Positions 40,102-51,484 of a DNA stretch of 64,000 nt are shown piece by piece; the stretch's first letter is position 1, and each line of letters opens with the position of its first letter. Location of the stretch: the NCBI GenBank assembly GCA_001801685.1, contig MGYJ01000061.1, positions 1 to 64,000 of the forward strand, in the 5' to 3' direction. This stretch comes from Gammaproteobacteria bacterium RIFCSPHIGHO2_12_FULL_63_22 (GTDB taxonomy: Bacteria; Pseudomonadota; Gammaproteobacteria; Xanthomonadales; Xanthomonadaceae). The notes beneath the pieces were generated by a model. It saw only the letters and a list, made by a program, of their open reading frames with translations. It made no database searches and had not been told where the DNA came from. The position numbers and the translations under genes are program-made.

Positions 40102-41451
40102 ATGGCACATCACGCACCCCACGGCCCCGTCGGCCCGGCCCCGCAGGAACACAGCGTCGTCTACACCACGCTGCATTTCGACAAGCCCTGGTCCTACGAA
40201 AATTACCTGAAGACCGGCGGCTACGCAGCGCTGAAGAAAGTGTTGTCTGAAAAAATGCCGCAGGACGACGTGATCAACATGGTCAAGCAGTCCGGCCTGC
40301 GTGGTCGCGGCGGCGCAGGCTTCCCGACCGGCCTGAAGTGGAGCTTCATGCCCAAGGGTGCACCGGGGCAGAAGTACATCCTGTGCAATTCCGATGAATC
40401 GGAGCCGGGCACCTGCAAGGACCGCGACATCCTGCGTTACAACCCGCATTCGGTGATCGAGGGCATGGCCATCGCCTGCTACGCGACCGGTTGCACGGTG
40501 GCCTACAATTACATGCGCGGCGAGTTCCACCACGAGCCGTACGAAAATTTCGAAGAAGCGCTGAAAGAAGCCTATGCGAACGGCTGGCTGGGCAAGAACG
40601 TGCTCGGCTCGGGCGTGGACATCGACATTTATTCCGCGTTGGGCGCGGGCGCCTACATTTGCGGCGAAGAGACGGCGATGATGGAGTCGCTGGAAGGCAA
40701 GAAGGGACAGCCGCGCTACAAGCCGCCGTTCCCCGCCAACTACGGCCTGTTCGGACGCCCGACCACCATCAACAACACCGAGACGTATGCCTCTGTGCCG
40801 GCGATCATCCGCAATGGCGCTGATTGGTTCCTCAATCTCGGCAAGCCGAACAACGGCGGCCCGAAAATCTTCTCCGTGTCCGGGCATGTCAACAATCCGG
40901 GCAACTTCGAAGTGCGCCTCGGCACCTCGTTTGCCGACCTGCTGGCCCTGGCCGGCGGCGTGCGCAACGGTCACAAGCTCAAGGCCGTGATTCCCGGTGG
41001 CTCGTCCATGCCAGTGCTGCCGGCCGAGATCATGATGGCCTGCACGATGGACTACGACTCGATCCAGAAGGCAGGTTCCGGCCTGGGTTCGGGCGCCGTC
41101 ATCGTGATGGACGAAACCACCTGCATGGTTCGCGCCTGCCAGCGCATTTCGCGGTTCTACTACGCGGAAAGCTGCGGCCAGTGCACGCCCTGCCGCGAGG
41201 GCACGGGCTGGATGTATCGCGTGCTGACCCGGATCGTGGAAAAGCAGGCGACCATGGACGACCTGCACATGCTCAAGGCCGCTGCCGGCCAGATCGAGGG
41301 CCACACCATCTGTGCGTTCGGCGAAGCCGCTGCCTGGCCGGTGCAGGGCATGCTGCGCCATTACTGGCACGAGTTCGAATTCGCCATCGTCAACAAGCGC
41401 TTCCTGGTCGATGAGCCGGCGGCGCAGCCCAGCACGGAGCAGGCCGCATGA
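40102..41451 (+). CDS. nuoF: NADH-quinone oxidoreductase subunit F
   Basis: The NADH- and FMN-binding 51-kDa-type subunit, 449 aa. [13 protein letters not shown] and the [14 protein letters not shown] stretch form the FMN/NADH pocket, and [12 protein letters not shown] supplies ligands of cluster N3. It overlaps nuoG by four bases. Confidence 0.97.
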   Translation: MAHHAPHGPVGPAPQEHSVVYTTLHFDKPWSYENYLKTGGYAALKKVLSEKMPQDDVINMVKQSGLRGRGGAGFPTGLKWSFMPKGAPGQKYILCNSDESEPGTCKDRDILRYNPHSVIEGMAIACYATGCTVAYNYMRGEFHHEPYENFEEALKEAYANGWLGKNVLGSGVDIDIYSALGAGAYICGEETAMMESLEGKKGQPRYKPPFPANYGLFGRPTTINNTETYASVPAIIRNGADWFLNLGKPNNGGPKIFSVSGHVNNPGNFEVRLGTSFADLLALAGGVRNGHKLKAVIPGGSSMPVLPAEIMMACTMDYDSIQKAGSGLGSGAVIVMDETTCMVRACQRISRFYYAESCGQCTPCREGTGWMYRVLTRIVEKQATMDDLHMLKAAAGQIEGHTICAFGEAAAWPVQGMLRHYWHEFEFAIVNKRFLVDEPAAQPSTEQAA

Positions 41452-43754
41452 GCGCCGCACCGACCCAGGCCGCCACCGACGTGGTCAATATCGAAATCGA
41501 CGGCGTCGCGCTGACCGCGCCGAAGGGATCGATGATCATCCATGCCTCCGACAAGGCTGGCATCTCGATCCCGCGTTTCTGCTACCACGAAAAATTGCCG
41601 ATAGCCGCCAATTGCCGCATGTGCCTGGTGGACGTCGAAAAGATGCCGAAGCCTGCGCCGGCCTGCGCCACGCCGGTGATGGAAGGCATGAAGGTCTACA
41701 CGCAGACGCGGCGCGCGCTGGATGCGCAGCGCAACGTGATGGAATTCCTGCTGGTGAACCACCCGCTGGATTGCCCGATCTGCGACCAGGGCGGTGAGTG
41801 CGAATTGCAGGACGTGTCCGTAGGCTACGGCCGTTCGGTGTCTCGCTACGTCGATCGCAAGCGCGTCGTCGCCGACGAAGACATGGGTCCGCTGGTCGCC
41901 ACCGACATGACCCGCTGCATCCAGTGCACGCGCTGCGTGCGCTTTACGGCCGACATCGCCGGCACCTTCGAACTCGGCGGCATGAGCCGCGGCGAGAACC
42001 TGCAGATCGGCACCTACGATGGCAAGCCTCTGACCACCGAACTGTCGGGCAACGTGATCGACGTGTGCCCGGTCGGCGCGCTGACCAACAAAGTCTTCCG
42101 GTATCGCGCCCGTGCCTGGGAACTGGTCGCCCGCGACTCGTTCGGCTACCACGATGCGCTGGGTTCGAACATGCACCTGCACATCCACCGCGGCGAAGTG
42201 GTGCGAACGGTTCCGCGCGACAACGAAGCGATCAACGAGTGCTGGCTGTCGGACCGCGATCGTTATTCGCACCAGGGCCTGTACGCCGGCGACCGCGTGA
42301 CCCGTCCCCTGGTCCGCGACGGCGGGCAGTGGCGCGAAGCCAGTTGGGAAGAGGCCGTGCAAGCTTCGACCGGCCTGATCAAGGACACGGCCGCGGGCCA
42401 ACTCGGCATGTTGATCCACCCGGCCACGTCCAATGAAGAAGGCGCCTTGCTGGCTGCCATTTCGCGCGCACTGGGCACGGGCAATATCGACCATCGCCTC
42501 GCGCAACTCGACTTCGCCGATGGCGCCGTGGCCGAAACCTTCCAGATGCCGTCGGCTGCGATGGAAAATGCCGCCGTCGTGCTGTTGGTCGGTTGCAATA
42601 TCCGCCACGAATTGCCCTTGCTGCACCAGCGCCTGCTGAAGGCCGGCAAGCGCGGTGCGAAGATCTACGCCATCAATCCCGTTGATTTCGACTTCGCGTT
42701 TTCGCTGGCAGGTCGCCGCATCGTTGCGCCGTCGCAGCTCGCGGCCGCTTTCGCTGCCGTCGCCGCCTCGTCGGGCGCCAGCCTGCCTGAAGGCATTGAA
42801 GCGCAGGCCGATCCCGGAACGCAGGCGATGGCAGACGCATTGAAGGCAGCGGCTGGCAACGCGGTGATCGTGCTGGGCGAACTCGCCGAAAACCACGCTC
42901 AGGCATCGCATTTCCGCGCCGCCGCCCGCGCGATCGCCCGCGCAACGGGCGCCAGCGTCAACCGCATTCCTCAGGGCGCGAACGCCGTGGGCCTGGCCAA
43001 GCTGGGCCTGGTGCCGGTGGGGGAGGGCAGGACTGCCGCGCAAATGCTGGCCCAACCGCTGAAGACCTATGTGCTCTACGGCATCGAGCCCGAACACGAC
43101 TTTGCGCAGGCCGTAAAAGCCAAGCTCGCGCTGGCCGATGCCGCAGTCGTTGCATTCGCGGCCTTCGCGTCCACCGAACTGAAGCTGATGGCGGACGTGA
43201 TCCTGCCGATCGGACTGCTGCCGGAAATGGAAGCGACGCTGACCAACCTGGACGGCTTCGAACAGACCAGTGCCGCCGGCGGAAAGCTGCCAGGTGAGGC
43301 GCGTCCAGGCTGGCGCGTGCTGCGTGCGCTGGGCGAGGCCCTGGCCGTGCCCGGCTTCAGCTTCACAGACATTGCGGGCTTGCGTGCCGGTTCGAGTCCG
43401 GTCGCCGACACCTCGAGCGAGCGCGTCGCGGCTCGTGCACCGGCGCGTGGCGAAGGCCTCGAGCGCATCACCAGCACGCCGATCTATCGCAGTGACGCCG
43501 TGCTGCGTCGCGCGACCGCGCTCAACGCGCATCCGCTGACGATGGGCGCGCGGATCGTGTTGCATCCCGATGACGCATTCGCGCGCGGTCTTGCCGAAGG
43601 CGCGATTGCGAAGGTTTCCGACGGTACCGGCACCGCGGCCTTGCCCGTGGCGATCTCGCCCCGTGTCGCCGCCGGCGCCGCCTGGATCGAGTCGGGCTAC
43701 GAAGCAACGTCCCCGTTGTCGCCCACCGCCGCACTTACCGTGACGGGAGCCTGA
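41448..43754 (+). CDS. nuoG: NADH-quinone oxidoreductase subunit G
   Basis: The large 75-kDa-type subunit, 768 aa, carrying clusters N1b, N4 and N5. The ferredoxin-like part has [15 protein letters not shown], then [18 protein letters not shown] and [10 protein letters not shown]. The remainder resembles molybdopterin oxidoreductases but without a cofactor site. It is shorter than E. coli NuoG (about 908 aa), as is usual in xanthomonads. nuoH begins two bases after its stop. Confidence 0.96.
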   Translation: MSAAPTQAATDVVNIEIDGVALTAPKGSMIIHASDKAGISIPRFCYHEKLPIAANCRMCLVDVEKMPKPAPACATPVMEGMKVYTQTRRALDAQRNVMEFLLVNHPLDCPICDQGGECELQDVSVGYGRSVSRYVDRKRVVADEDMGPLVATDMTRCIQCTRCVRFTADIAGTFELGGMSRGENLQIGTYDGKPLTTELSGNVIDVCPVGALTNKVFRYRARAWELVARDSFGYHDALGSNMHLHIHRGEVVRTVPRDNEAINECWLSDRDRYSHQGLYAGDRVTRPLVRDGGQWREASWEEAVQASTGLIKDTAAGQLGMLIHPATSNEEGALLAAISRALGTGNIDHRLAQLDFADGAVAETFQMPSAAMENAAVVLLVGCNIRHELPLLHQRLLKAGKRGAKIYAINPVDFDFAFSLAGRRIVAPSQLAAAFAAVAASSGASLPEGIEAQADPGTQAMADALKAAAGNAVIVLGELAENHAQASHFRAAARAIARATGASVNRIPQGANAVGLAKLGLVPVGEGRTAAQMLAQPLKTYVLYGIEPEHDFAQAVKAKLALADAAVVAFAAFASTELKLMADVILPIGLLPEMEATLTNLDGFEQTSAAGGKLPGEARPGWRVLRALGEALAVPGFSFTDIAGLRAGSSPVADTSSERVAARAPARGEGLERITSTPIYRSDAVLRRATALNAHPLTMGARIVLHPDDAFARGLAEGAIAKVSDGTGTAALPVAISPRVAAGAAWIESGYEATSPLSPTAALTVTGA

Positions 43755-43756
43755 GC

Positions 43757-44818
43757 GTGTTCGACTTCATGCGCGACTTCTTCCTGAACTTCGGCACGAT
43801 CGGCCTGCTGGCGTGGACCGTGATCAAGATCCTCGCCATTACCCTGCCGGTGATCGTTTCGGTGGCGTTCTACGTGCTCGCCGAACGCAAGGTCATCGGC
43901 TGGATGCACGTGCGCCATGGACCCCAGTTCGTCGGCCGCATCTTCGGCATCGGCTGGATCCAGGCGTTCGCCGACGTGTTCAAGATGCTGTTCAAGGAAC
44001 TGATCGTTCCGACCAACGCCAGCCCCTTCCTCTACAAGCTCGCCCCCTTGCTGGCGCTCGCGCCCGCGCTGGCGGCCTGGGCTGTCATCCCGTTCGACGA
44101 TGCCGTCGTTCTGGCCGACGTCAACGCCGGGCTGCTGGTCTTGCTGGCCCTGACGTCCATGGGCGTGTACGGCATCATCCTGGCCGGCTGGGCGTCCAAC
44201 TCCAAGTACGCGATCCTGGGCGCGCTGCGTTCGGCCGCGCAGGTCATCAGCTACGAAATCGCGATGGGCTTCGCCCTGGTCGGCGTGCTGGTCGCCGCCG
44301 GCACCATGAACCTCAGCGGCATCGTCAACGCGCAGGCTGGCGACAACGGATTCTTCGAATTCTTCTTCTTCCCGCTGTTCCCCTTGTTCGTCATCTACTT
44401 CATCTCGGGCGTGGCCGAAACCAACCGCGCGCCGTTTGACGTGGCCGAGGGCGAGTCGGAAATCGTCGCGGGCTTCCATGTCGAATATTCCGGGTCGGCC
44501 TTTGCGATCTTCTTCCTGGCCGAATACGCCAACATGATCCTGGTCAGTTTCCTGGCCGCGCTGCTGTTCCTCGGCGGTTGGCTGTCGCCGTTCCAGGGCT
44601 GGGGCATCCCGTTGCTGTCGGCCAATGGCTGGTGGTGGCTGTTCGCGAAGGCCGGCTTCTTCGCCTTCGCCTTCCTGTGGTTCCGCGCCAGTTTCCCGCG
44701 CTACCGCTACGACCAGATCATGCGCCTGGGCTGGAAGGTCTTCATTCCCATCACCATCGCTTGGATCTTCTTCACTGCGGTGGCCGCGTACTTCAACTGG
44801 TTCGTCCTGGGAGCTTGA
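43757..44818 (+). CDS. nuoH: NADH-quinone oxidoreductase subunit H
   Basis: Membrane subunit at the quinone-binding junction, 353 aa and about eight helices, with GTG start. The conserved [14 protein letters not shown] and [21 protein letters not shown] (as two pieces, loop 1 and the acidic loop) are intact. Confidence 0.96.
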   Translation: MFDFMRDFFLNFGTIGLLAWTVIKILAITLPVIVSVAFYVLAERKVIGWMHVRHGPQFVGRIFGIGWIQAFADVFKMLFKELIVPTNASPFLYKLAPLLALAPALAAWAVIPFDDAVVLADVNAGLLVLLALTSMGVYGIILAGWASNSKYAILGALRSAAQVISYEIAMGFALVGVLVAAGTMNLSGIVNAQAGDNGFFEFFFFPLFPLFVIYFISGVAETNRAPFDVAEGESEIVAGFHVEYSGSAFAIFFLAEYANMILVSFLAALLFLGGWLSPFQGWGIPLLSANGWWWLFAKAGFFAFAFLWFRASFPRYRYDQIMRLGWKVFIPITIAWIFFTAVAAYFNWFVLGA

Positions 44819-44825
44819 TCAGGCC

Positions 44826-45314
44826 ATGACCCGAGTCGCCAGCTATCTCAAGAGCCTGATGCTCCTGGAATTCATCCAGGGCATGTGGCTGACCCTGAAG
44901 TACATGTTCAAGCCCAAGTACACGGTCAACTACCCGTTCGAGAAATTCCCGCAGTCCGTGCGCTTCCGCGGCCTGCATGCCCTGCGCCGCTATCCCAATG
45001 GCGAAGAGCGCTGCATCGCCTGCAAGCTGTGCGAGGCCGTGTGCCCCGCATCCTGCATCACCATCGATGCCGCGCCGCGCGAAGACGGCAGCCGCCGCAC
45101 CACGCGCTACGACATCGACCTCTTCAAGTGCATCTTCTGTGGCTTCTGCGAAGAAAGCTGCCCGGTCGACTCGATCGTGGAGACGCACATCCTTGAATAC
45201 CATTTCGAGAACCGTGGCGAGAACATCGTCACCAAGCCGCAGTTGTTGGCCATCGGTGATCGGTTCGAGGCTGAAATAGCCTCGCGTCGCGCCGCTGACG
45301 CGCCGTATCGCTGA
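44826..45314 (+). CDS. nuoI: NADH-quinone oxidoreductase subunit I
   Basis: The 23-kDa-type ferredoxin-like subunit with clusters N6a and N6b, 162 aa. Two CxxCxxCxxxCP motifs are present: [12 protein letters not shown] and [12 protein letters not shown]. The ATG at 44826 is used; longer in-frame readings extend into nuoH. Confidence 0.97.
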   Translation: MTRVASYLKSLMLLEFIQGMWLTLKYMFKPKYTVNYPFEKFPQSVRFRGLHALRRYPNGEERCIACKLCEAVCPASCITIDAAPREDGSRRTTRYDIDLFKCIFCGFCEESCPVDSIVETHILEYHFENRGENIVTKPQLLAIGDRFEAEIASRRAADAPYR

Positions 45315-45330
45315 GGGCAGGGGAACCAAC

Positions 45331-45954
45331 ATGTCGTTCGAACTAATCGCGTTCTTTGCGTTTGCCCTCGTCACGGTGCTCGCCGCCGGGGCGGTCATCA
45401 CGCTGAAGAATCCGGTGCACGCGGTGCTCTCGCTGATCCTGACCTTCTTCTCCACCGCCTGCCTGTGGCTGCTGCTGCAGGCCGAGTTCCTGGGCGTGGT
45501 GCTGATCCTGGTGTACGTGGGCGCGGTGATGATCCTGTTCCTGTTCGTGGTGATGATGCTCGACCTGAACATGACGCCCATCCGCGAGGGCTTCGCGCGC
45601 TACTTCCCGGTGGCGATGGTGGTGGCTGCAGTGATGCTGTTCGAAATGGTCGGCCTGATCGGCGTGAAGGGCGGCGAAGCGGCCTCGCAGCTGTCCGCCA
45701 CTGACCCGGCTGCTGCGGCTGGCAGCAACATCCAGTGGTTGGCGCAGGCGCTGTTCACCGAATTCATGCTGCCGTTCGAGATCGCCGCCGTCATCCTGAC
45801 CGTTGCCATCGTGGTCGCGGTGATGCTGACGCTGCGCCGCCGCGAAGGCACCAAGACCCAGGACCCGTCGCGCCAGGTGATGGTGCGCCGCGAAGATCGC
45901 ATTCGCCTGGTGAAGATGAAAGCAGATCCGCGACCGGAGGGAGAAGGCCAGTGA
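45331..45954 (+). CDS. nuoJ: NADH-quinone oxidoreductase subunit J
   Basis: Membrane subunit with five helices, 207 aa. The family pattern [25 protein letters not shown] is present (residues about 53-77). The cytoplasmic C-terminal tail is Lys/Arg-rich. GGCAGGGG lies upstream of the ATG. Its stop overlaps the nuoK GTG. Confidence 0.95.
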   Translation: MSFELIAFFAFALVTVLAAGAVITLKNPVHAVLSLILTFFSTACLWLLLQAEFLGVVLILVYVGAVMILFLFVVMMLDLNMTPIREGFARYFPVAMVVAAVMLFEMVGLIGVKGGEAASQLSATDPAAAAGSNIQWLAQALFTEFMLPFEIAAVILTVAIVVAVMLTLRRREGTKTQDPSRQVMVRREDRIRLVKMKADPRPEGEGQ

Positions 45955-46256
45955 TCACCCTCAACCACTACCTGATCCTGGGCGCGATCCTGTTCAGCCT
46001 CAGCGTCGCCGGCATCATCATCAACCGCAAGAACCTGATCGTGCTGCTGATGTGCATCGAGCTGATGCTGCTGGCGGTGAACATCAACTTCGTCGCGTTC
46101 TCGCGCTTCCTCGGTGATGCCTCGGGACAGGTGTTCGTGTTCTTCATCCTGACCGTGGCCGCGGCGGAAGCCGCAATCGGCCTGGCCATCCTGGTCACCC
46201 TGTTCCGCAACCGGCGAACGATCAATGTCGCCGAACTCGACTCGCTAAAGGGCTGA
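45951..46256 (+). CDS. nuoK: NADH-quinone oxidoreductase subunit K
   Basis: A 101-aa, three-helix antiporter-like subunit. The GTG at 45951 is selected because GGAGGGAG lies just upstream and the product starts [15 protein letters not shown]. The proton-path glutamates in [10 protein letters not shown] and [10 protein letters not shown] are conserved. Confidence 0.95.
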   Translation: MITLNHYLILGAILFSLSVAGIIINRKNLIVLLMCIELMLLAVNINFVAFSRFLGDASGQVFVFFILTVAAAEAAIGLAILVTLFRNRRTINVAELDSLKG

Positions 46257-46262
46257 TCGCGC

Positions 46263-48443
46263 ATGTCCAGCCAGCCTTACCAGCTGCAAATGAATTACCT
46301 GCTGATCGTCGCGCTGGCGCCGTTGCTCGGTGCGATCGTGGCCGGCCTGTTCGGTCGCAAGATCGGCCGCACCGGCGCGCACTCGGTCACCATCGCCGGC
46401 GTATTCATCAGCTGCCTGGTGTCCTGCCAGGTCCTGTACAAGCTGGCGACCGGCGAAGTAGGGCCCTTCAACCAGAACGTCTATACCTTCTTTGAAGTCG
46501 GCGGCTACAGCGGCCATGTCGGCTTCATGGTTGATACGCTGACTGCGATGATGATGGCGGTCGTTACGTTCGTCTCGCTGCTGGTGCACGTGTACACCAT
46601 CGGCTACATGAAGGACGACCCGGGTTACCAGCGCTTCTTCAGTTACATCTCGCTGTTCACCTTCTCGATGTTGATGCTGGTGATGAGCAACAACTTCCTG
46701 CAGCTGTTCTTTGGCTGGGAAGCGGTTGGCCTGGTGTCCTACCTGCTGATCGGTTTCTGGTACCAGCGGCCGACCGCCATCTTCGCCAACCTCAAGGCCT
46801 TCCTGGTCAACCGCGTGGGCGATTTCGGCTTCCTGCTGGGTATCGCCGGCGTGTTGTTCTGGTACGGCAGCCTCGACTACAGCGTGGTGTTCGCCAATGC
46901 AACGGCCATTCCGGCCGAGCCGTTCGAACTCATCCCCGCCATCGGCTGGCTGGGTTTCGGCGGCTGGAACGTGCATGTCATCAGCTTCATCTGCATCTGC
47001 CTGTTCATCGGTGCGATGGGCAAGTCGGCGCAGGTGCCGCTGCACGTGTGGCTGCCCGACTCGATGGAAGGCCCGACCCCGATCTCCGCGCTGATCCATG
47101 CGGCAACGATGGTCACCGCCGGCATCTTCATGGTGGCGCGCATGTCGCCGCTGTTCGAGCTGAGTGAAACCGCGCTCAACTTCGTGTTGTTCATCGGCGC
47201 CACCACGGCCTTCTTCACCGGCCTGATCGGCATCGTGCAGAACGACATCAAGCGGGTCGTCGCGTATTCGACCCTGTCGCAGCTGGGCTACATGACCGTG
47301 GCGCTGGGCGTGTCGGCTTACTCGGCGGCCGTGTTCCACCTGATGACCCATGCCTTCTTCAAGGCGCTGCTGTTCCTCGGCGCCGGCTCGGTCATCATCG
47401 CGATGCACCACGAGCAGGACATGCGCCGCATGGGCGGCCTGCGCAAGTACATGCCGATCACCTTCATCACGATGTGGATCGGCACGCTGGCGCTGACCGG
47501 CATGCCGCTGCTGTCGGGCTTCTATTCCAAGGACACCATCATCGAGGCGGCGGCGCACCACGCGCACGAATCGACTTCCTGGATCGCGACCTACGGTTAC
47601 TGGGCAGTGCTGCTGGGCGTGTTCGTCACGAGCTTCTACAGCTTCCGCCTGCTGTACCTGACCTTCCACGGCCGCGAACGCTTCCGTGACGAAGTCGCGC
47701 ATGACGATCATGCGCCTGCTGCGCATGATGATGCCGCTGCGCACGCCGGCGATGCCCACGCGGACGCGCACGGCCACGACAGCCACGCCGACGACGCGCA
47801 CCACGACGACGACCACGGCCACCACGGCCCGGTCGAGCCGAAGGAATCGCCGTGGGTGGTCACCGTGCCGCTGATCCTGCTGGCGATCCCGTCGCTGCTG
47901 ATCGGCTTCTTGACCGTGGGCCCAATGCTCTTCGGCAAGGACATGCTGGGCCACCACGAAGTGCAGCCGTTCTTCTTCGGCGCCATCGAGACCCTGCAAT
48001 CGCACGGCGCCATGGCGGCGTTGTCCGAGGAATTCCACGGCGTGTTCAACATGGCCTGGCATGGCGTCAAGGCCGCGCCGTTCTGGCTTGCCCTGGGCGG
48101 ATTCGCGCTGGCGACTTACCTGTACCTGTTCGCGCCAGACTTGGCAGCGCGCCTGCGCAAGTTCCTCTCGATCCCTGTGCGCATCCTCGACAACAAGTAC
48201 GGCTTCGACGACTTGTGGATCAAGGGCTTCGCGGGCGGCGGCCTGGTGCTTGGTCGCCTCGCTTCGCGCTTTGGCGACGCCGGCTTGATCGATGGCATCG
48301 TCAACGGCACCGCCTGGCTGATCAACCGCTTCGCCCTGCTGGTCCGCCGCCTGCAATCGGGTTACCTCTACCACTACGCCTTCGCCATGATCCTCGGCCT
48401 CATCGTCCTGTTGGCGATGTTGTCCCGGATGGGTCGCGGGTAA
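46263..48443 (+). CDS. nuoL: NADH-quinone oxidoreductase subunit L
   Basis: The largest antiporter-like proton-pumping subunit, 726 aa, with about 16 helices and a long C-terminal part. The core motif QVPLHVWLPDSMEGPTPISALIHAATMV (proton channel) is intact in pieces. Between helices at about residues 477-527 there is a His/Asp/Ala-rich insert with about thirteen histidines, not present in E. coli NuoL. The DNA of this insert is a low-complexity run of GAC, CAC and GCN codons. Confidence 0.96.
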   Translation: MSSQPYQLQMNYLLIVALAPLLGAIVAGLFGRKIGRTGAHSVTIAGVFISCLVSCQVLYKLATGEVGPFNQNVYTFFEVGGYSGHVGFMVDTLTAMMMAVVTFVSLLVHVYTIGYMKDDPGYQRFFSYISLFTFSMLMLVMSNNFLQLFFGWEAVGLVSYLLIGFWYQRPTAIFANLKAFLVNRVGDFGFLLGIAGVLFWYGSLDYSVVFANATAIPAEPFELIPAIGWLGFGGWNVHVISFICICLFIGAMGKSAQVPLHVWLPDSMEGPTPISALIHAATMVTAGIFMVARMSPLFELSETALNFVLFIGATTAFFTGLIGIVQNDIKRVVAYSTLSQLGYMTVALGVSAYSAAVFHLMTHAFFKALLFLGAGSVIIAMHHEQDMRRMGGLRKYMPITFITMWIGTLALTGMPLLSGFYSKDTIIEAAAHHAHESTSWIATYGYWAVLLGVFVTSFYSFRLLYLTFHGRERFRDEVAHDDHAPAAHDDAAAHAGDAHADAHGHDSHADDAHHDDDHGHHGPVEPKESPWVVTVPLILLAIPSLLIGFLTVGPMLFGKDMLGHHEVQPFFFGAIETLQSHGAMAALSEEFHGVFNMAWHGVKAAPFWLALGGFALATYLYLFAPDLAARLRKFLSIPVRILDNKYGFDDLWIKGFAGGGLVLGRLASRFGDAGLIDGIVNGTAWLINRFALLVRRLQSGYLYHYAFAMILGLIVLLAMLSRMGRG

Positions 48444-48458
48444 GACAAGGACGCACTG

Positions 48459-49973
48459 ATGTTCTCGACTTGGCCCCTGCTGAGCCTTCTTATCTGGCTG
48501 CCGATCGTCGGCGGCGCGCTGACGCTCTTCTTTGGCGACCAGCGCGGAGCGCAGGCGCGCCTGTTTGCCCTGCTGGTATCGATCATCACCTTCGTGCTCA
48601 GCGTCGGCCTGTTCACCGGCATCGACATCAGCAATCCGGCCATGCAGTTCGTGGAAATCCATCCATGGATCCCGGCCTTCAACATCGGCTACAACCTCGG
48701 CGCCGACGGCATTTCGGTCGCGCTGATCGGGCTGACGACGCTGGTCACCATCCTCGTGCTGCTGGGTGCGTGGACCTCTATCGACCGGCGCGTGCACCAG
48801 TACTTCGCCAGCTTCCTGATCCTGGAAGGGCTGATGGTCGGCGTCTTCTGCGCGACCGATGCGATGCTGTTCTACGTGTTCTTCGAAGCGATGCTGATCC
48901 CGATGTTCATCATCATCGGCGTCTGGGGCGGACCGCGCCGCGTGTATGCGAGCGTCAAGTTCTTCCTGTTCACCTTCCTCGGCTCGGTCTTCATGCTGAT
49001 CGGCCTGATCTACCTGTACCTGAAGACGGGCAGCTTCCAACTGGCCGACCTGACCAACGCGCCGCTGGACCGGACCGAGCAGATGTGGCTGTTCTTCGCC
49101 TTCCTCGCCGCATTCGCCGTCAAGGTTCCGATGTTCCCGGTGCACACCTGGTTGCCGGATGCGCACGTCGAGGCGCCGACCGGCGGCTCGGTGGTGCTGG
49201 CGGCCATCATGCTGAAGATCGGCGGATACGGCTTCCTGCGTTTCTCGCTGCCGATCACACCCGATGCCAGCGGCGAGTTCGCGTGGCTGGTGATCGCCAT
49301 GTCGCTGATCGCGGTGATCTACATCGGCTTCGTTGCGCTGGCGCAGCAGGACATGAAGAAGCTGATCGCCTATTCGTCGATCGCGCACATGGGCTTCGTC
49401 ACCCTGGGCACCTTCATCGCCTTCAAGCTGGCCCGCGACTACGGTTACGGCGACAGCGCCCGCCTGGGCCTGCAGGGCGCAATGGTGCAGATGATTTCGC
49501 ACGGCTTCGTATCGGGCGCGATGTTCAGTTGCGTGGGCGTGCTGTACGACCGCATGCACAGCCGCATGATCCGCGACTACGGCGGCGTGGTTAACACCAT
49601 GCCCTGGTTCTCGGCCTTGTTCGTATTCTTCGCGATGGCGAATGCCGGCTTGCCCGGTACCTCCGGTTTCGTCGGCGAATTCATGGTGGTGGTCGCTGCG
49701 TTCCAGCACAACAAGCTGGTCGCCTTCGGCGCCGCCACGACCCTCATCCTGGGCGCGGCCTATACGCTGTGGATGGTGAAGCGCGTGGTGTTCGGCAAGG
49801 TTGCCAACCACCACGTGGCCGAACTCACCGATATCAATTCGCGCGAGGCCTGGGTGCTCGGTATCTTTGCCGTCGGCGTGCTGGCGGTGGGCCTGTATCC
49901 GAAACCGCTCACCGACCTGATGGACGCCCCCATCGCGCAGCTGGTGATCCAGCTCAGTACCAGCAAGCTGTAA
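48459..49973 (+). CDS. nuoM: NADH-quinone oxidoreductase subunit M
   Basis: Antiporter-like membrane subunit, 504 aa and about 14 helices. The motif VPMFPVHTWLPDAHVEAPT and the key Glu in FFEAMLIPMFIIIG are present. The start is 15 bases after the nuoL stop. Confidence 0.96.
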   Translation: MFSTWPLLSLLIWLPIVGGALTLFFGDQRGAQARLFALLVSIITFVLSVGLFTGIDISNPAMQFVEIHPWIPAFNIGYNLGADGISVALIGLTTLVTILVLLGAWTSIDRRVHQYFASFLILEGLMVGVFCATDAMLFYVFFEAMLIPMFIIIGVWGGPRRVYASVKFFLFTFLGSVFMLIGLIYLYLKTGSFQLADLTNAPLDRTEQMWLFFAFLAAFAVKVPMFPVHTWLPDAHVEAPTGGSVVLAAIMLKIGGYGFLRFSLPITPDASGEFAWLVIAMSLIAVIYIGFVALAQQDMKKLIAYSSIAHMGFVTLGTFIAFKLARDYGYGDSARLGLQGAMVQMISHGFVSGAMFSCVGVLYDRMHSRMIRDYGGVVNTMPWFSALFVFFAMANAGLPGTSGFVGEFMVVVAAFQHNKLVAFGAATTLILGAAYTLWMVKRVVFGKVANHHVAELTDINSREAWVLGIFAVGVLAVGLYPKPLTDLMDAPIAQLVIQLSTSKL

Positions 49974-49985
49974 GGGAAACATCAC

Positions 49986-51434
49986 ATGCTGCCCAACCTC
50001 GTCACCATCGCCGATCTGCACACGCTCATCCCCGAGATATTCGTGTGTTCGGCTGCCTTCGGCCTGCTGATGGTGGACTTGTTCCTGGCGCCCCAGCGGC
50101 GCGGCCTGACCCATTTCCTGGCCCTGTTGATCCTGGTGGCGGCCACGGTGCTGACCGTGCGCGACATGGCCACGGTGCAGACCTTTGCCTTCAGCAATTT
50201 CTTCGTGCGCGACGTGGCCAGCGACGTGCTGAAGGTCGCGATGTACGCCGTTACGGCGTTTGTCTTCGTCTATGCCAAGCCGTTCCTGCAGGACCGCGAC
50301 CTGTTCAAGGGCGAGTTCTACGTGCTGGTGCTGTTCGCATTGCTCGGCATGATGCTGATGGTGTCGGCAGGCGGCCTTGTCACGCTGTACCTGGGCCTCG
50401 AATTGCTTGCCCTGAGTTCCTATGGCCTGGTCGGCATGGACCGCGACAACCGGACCGCGTCCGAAGCGGCGATGAAGTACTTCATACTCGGCTCGATGGC
50501 GTCGGGCCTGCTGCTGTACGGCATGTCGATGATCTATGGCGCCACCGGCAGCCTGCAACTGGACGAGATCTACGCCGCCAGCGCCACCGCCGGATCCGAC
50601 ACGCTGCTGGCGATGGGCGTGGTCTTCATGCTGGTCGGCATTGCATTCAAGTTCGGCGCCGCACCGTTTCATATGTGGGTGCCTGATGTTTATCAGGGCG
50701 CGCCCACGGCGATCACGGCTTTCATCGGCTCGGTGCCCAAGCTTGCCTACTTCGGCATGGCCTACCGGCTGCTGGAATCGGGCGTCGGCCCGCTGGATGT
50801 CGAGTGGCGGGAAATGCTCGCCTGGCTGGCTGCCGCCTCGCTGGTGGTCGGCAACGTGTTCGCCCTGGCGCAGACCAACTTCAAGCGACTGCTGGCGTAC
50901 TCGACCATCTCCCACGTCGGCTTCCTCTTCATGGGCCTGGCCAACGCCAGTCCGATGGGCTATTCGGCCGCCATGTTCTATGCGATGAGCTATGCAGTGA
51001 TGGGTGCCGCTGCCTTCGCGGCCATCATGTTGTTGTCGCGACGCGGCTTCGATGCCGAGCGGATCGCCGATTTCCGGGGGCTGTGGAAGACCAATCCGCT
51101 GCATGCCCTTTTGGTGCTGTTCATCATGGCGTCGCTGGCTGGCGTGCCTCCGTTCCTCGGTTTCTGGGCCAAGCTGGTCGTTATCGGTGCGGCGCTGGAC
51201 GCCGGCATGACCTGGCTGGCGATCCTGTCCGTGGTCTGCGCCGTGATTGGCGCCTTCTACTACCTGCGCCTTATCCGGGCCATGTTCTTCGAGGAACCGG
51301 AGGGCGACGGCGCCCAGGTCCACCCGGACAGCCACCTGCGCGCGGCCTTCGCGATCAACGCCGTGGCCCTGCTGGTATTGGGCCTGTTTGCCCAGCCGCT
51401 GCTGCACTGGTGCCAGGCCGCATTCCCCGTTTAA
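49986..51434 (+). CDS. nuoN: NADH-quinone oxidoreductase subunit N
   Basis: Antiporter-like subunit, 482 aa, last of the nuo operon. GLELLALSSYGLVG and APFHMWVPDVYQGAPT are conserved. After the stop there is no strong terminator; a CTTGCG/CGCAAG inverted repeat lies at 51443-51463. Confidence 0.96.
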   Translation: MLPNLVTIADLHTLIPEIFVCSAAFGLLMVDLFLAPQRRGLTHFLALLILVAATVLTVRDMATVQTFAFSNFFVRDVASDVLKVAMYAVTAFVFVYAKPFLQDRDLFKGEFYVLVLFALLGMMLMVSAGGLVTLYLGLELLALSSYGLVGMDRDNRTASEAAMKYFILGSMASGLLLYGMSMIYGATGSLQLDEIYAASATAGSDTLLAMGVVFMLVGIAFKFGAAPFHMWVPDVYQGAPTAITAFIGSVPKLAYFGMAYRLLESGVGPLDVEWREMLAWLAAASLVVGNVFALAQTNFKRLLAYSTISHVGFLFMGLANASPMGYSAAMFYAMSYAVMGAAAFAAIMLLSRRGFDAERIADFRGLWKTNPLHALLVLFIMASLAGVPPFLGFWAKLVVIGAALDAGMTWLAILSVVCAVIGAFYYLRLIRAMFFEEPEGDGAQVHPDSHLRAAFAINAVALLVLGLFAQPLLHWCQAAFPV

Positions 51435-51443
51435 CAAATCTTC

Positions 51444-51473
51444 TTGCGTGAGATTCGCGCAAGCCGCTATAAT
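51444..51473 (+). promoter_or_regulatory. Promoter of the initiator tRNA gene
   Basis: A perfect -10 TATAAT (51468-51473) lies 18 bases after TTGCGT (51444-51449). Transcription should begin near 51480, about five bases before the tRNA. A perfect six-base inverted repeat, CTTGCG (51443-51448) and CGCAAG (51458-51463), overlaps the -35 and may be an operator or the nuo 3' hairpin. Confidence 0.75.
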
Positions 51474-51484
51474 TGCGATTCTGC

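Noticed and set aside
41361..43565. A 734-codon minus-strand frame over nuoG
   Set aside because: Antisense to nuoG, with composition explained by its codon use and no domain or ribosome-binding site.
47690..47845. Possible CRISPR or tandem repeat in the nuoL region
   Set aside because: The repeats are irregular codon runs encoding a His/Asp-rich loop; there are no constant repeats with unique spacers.
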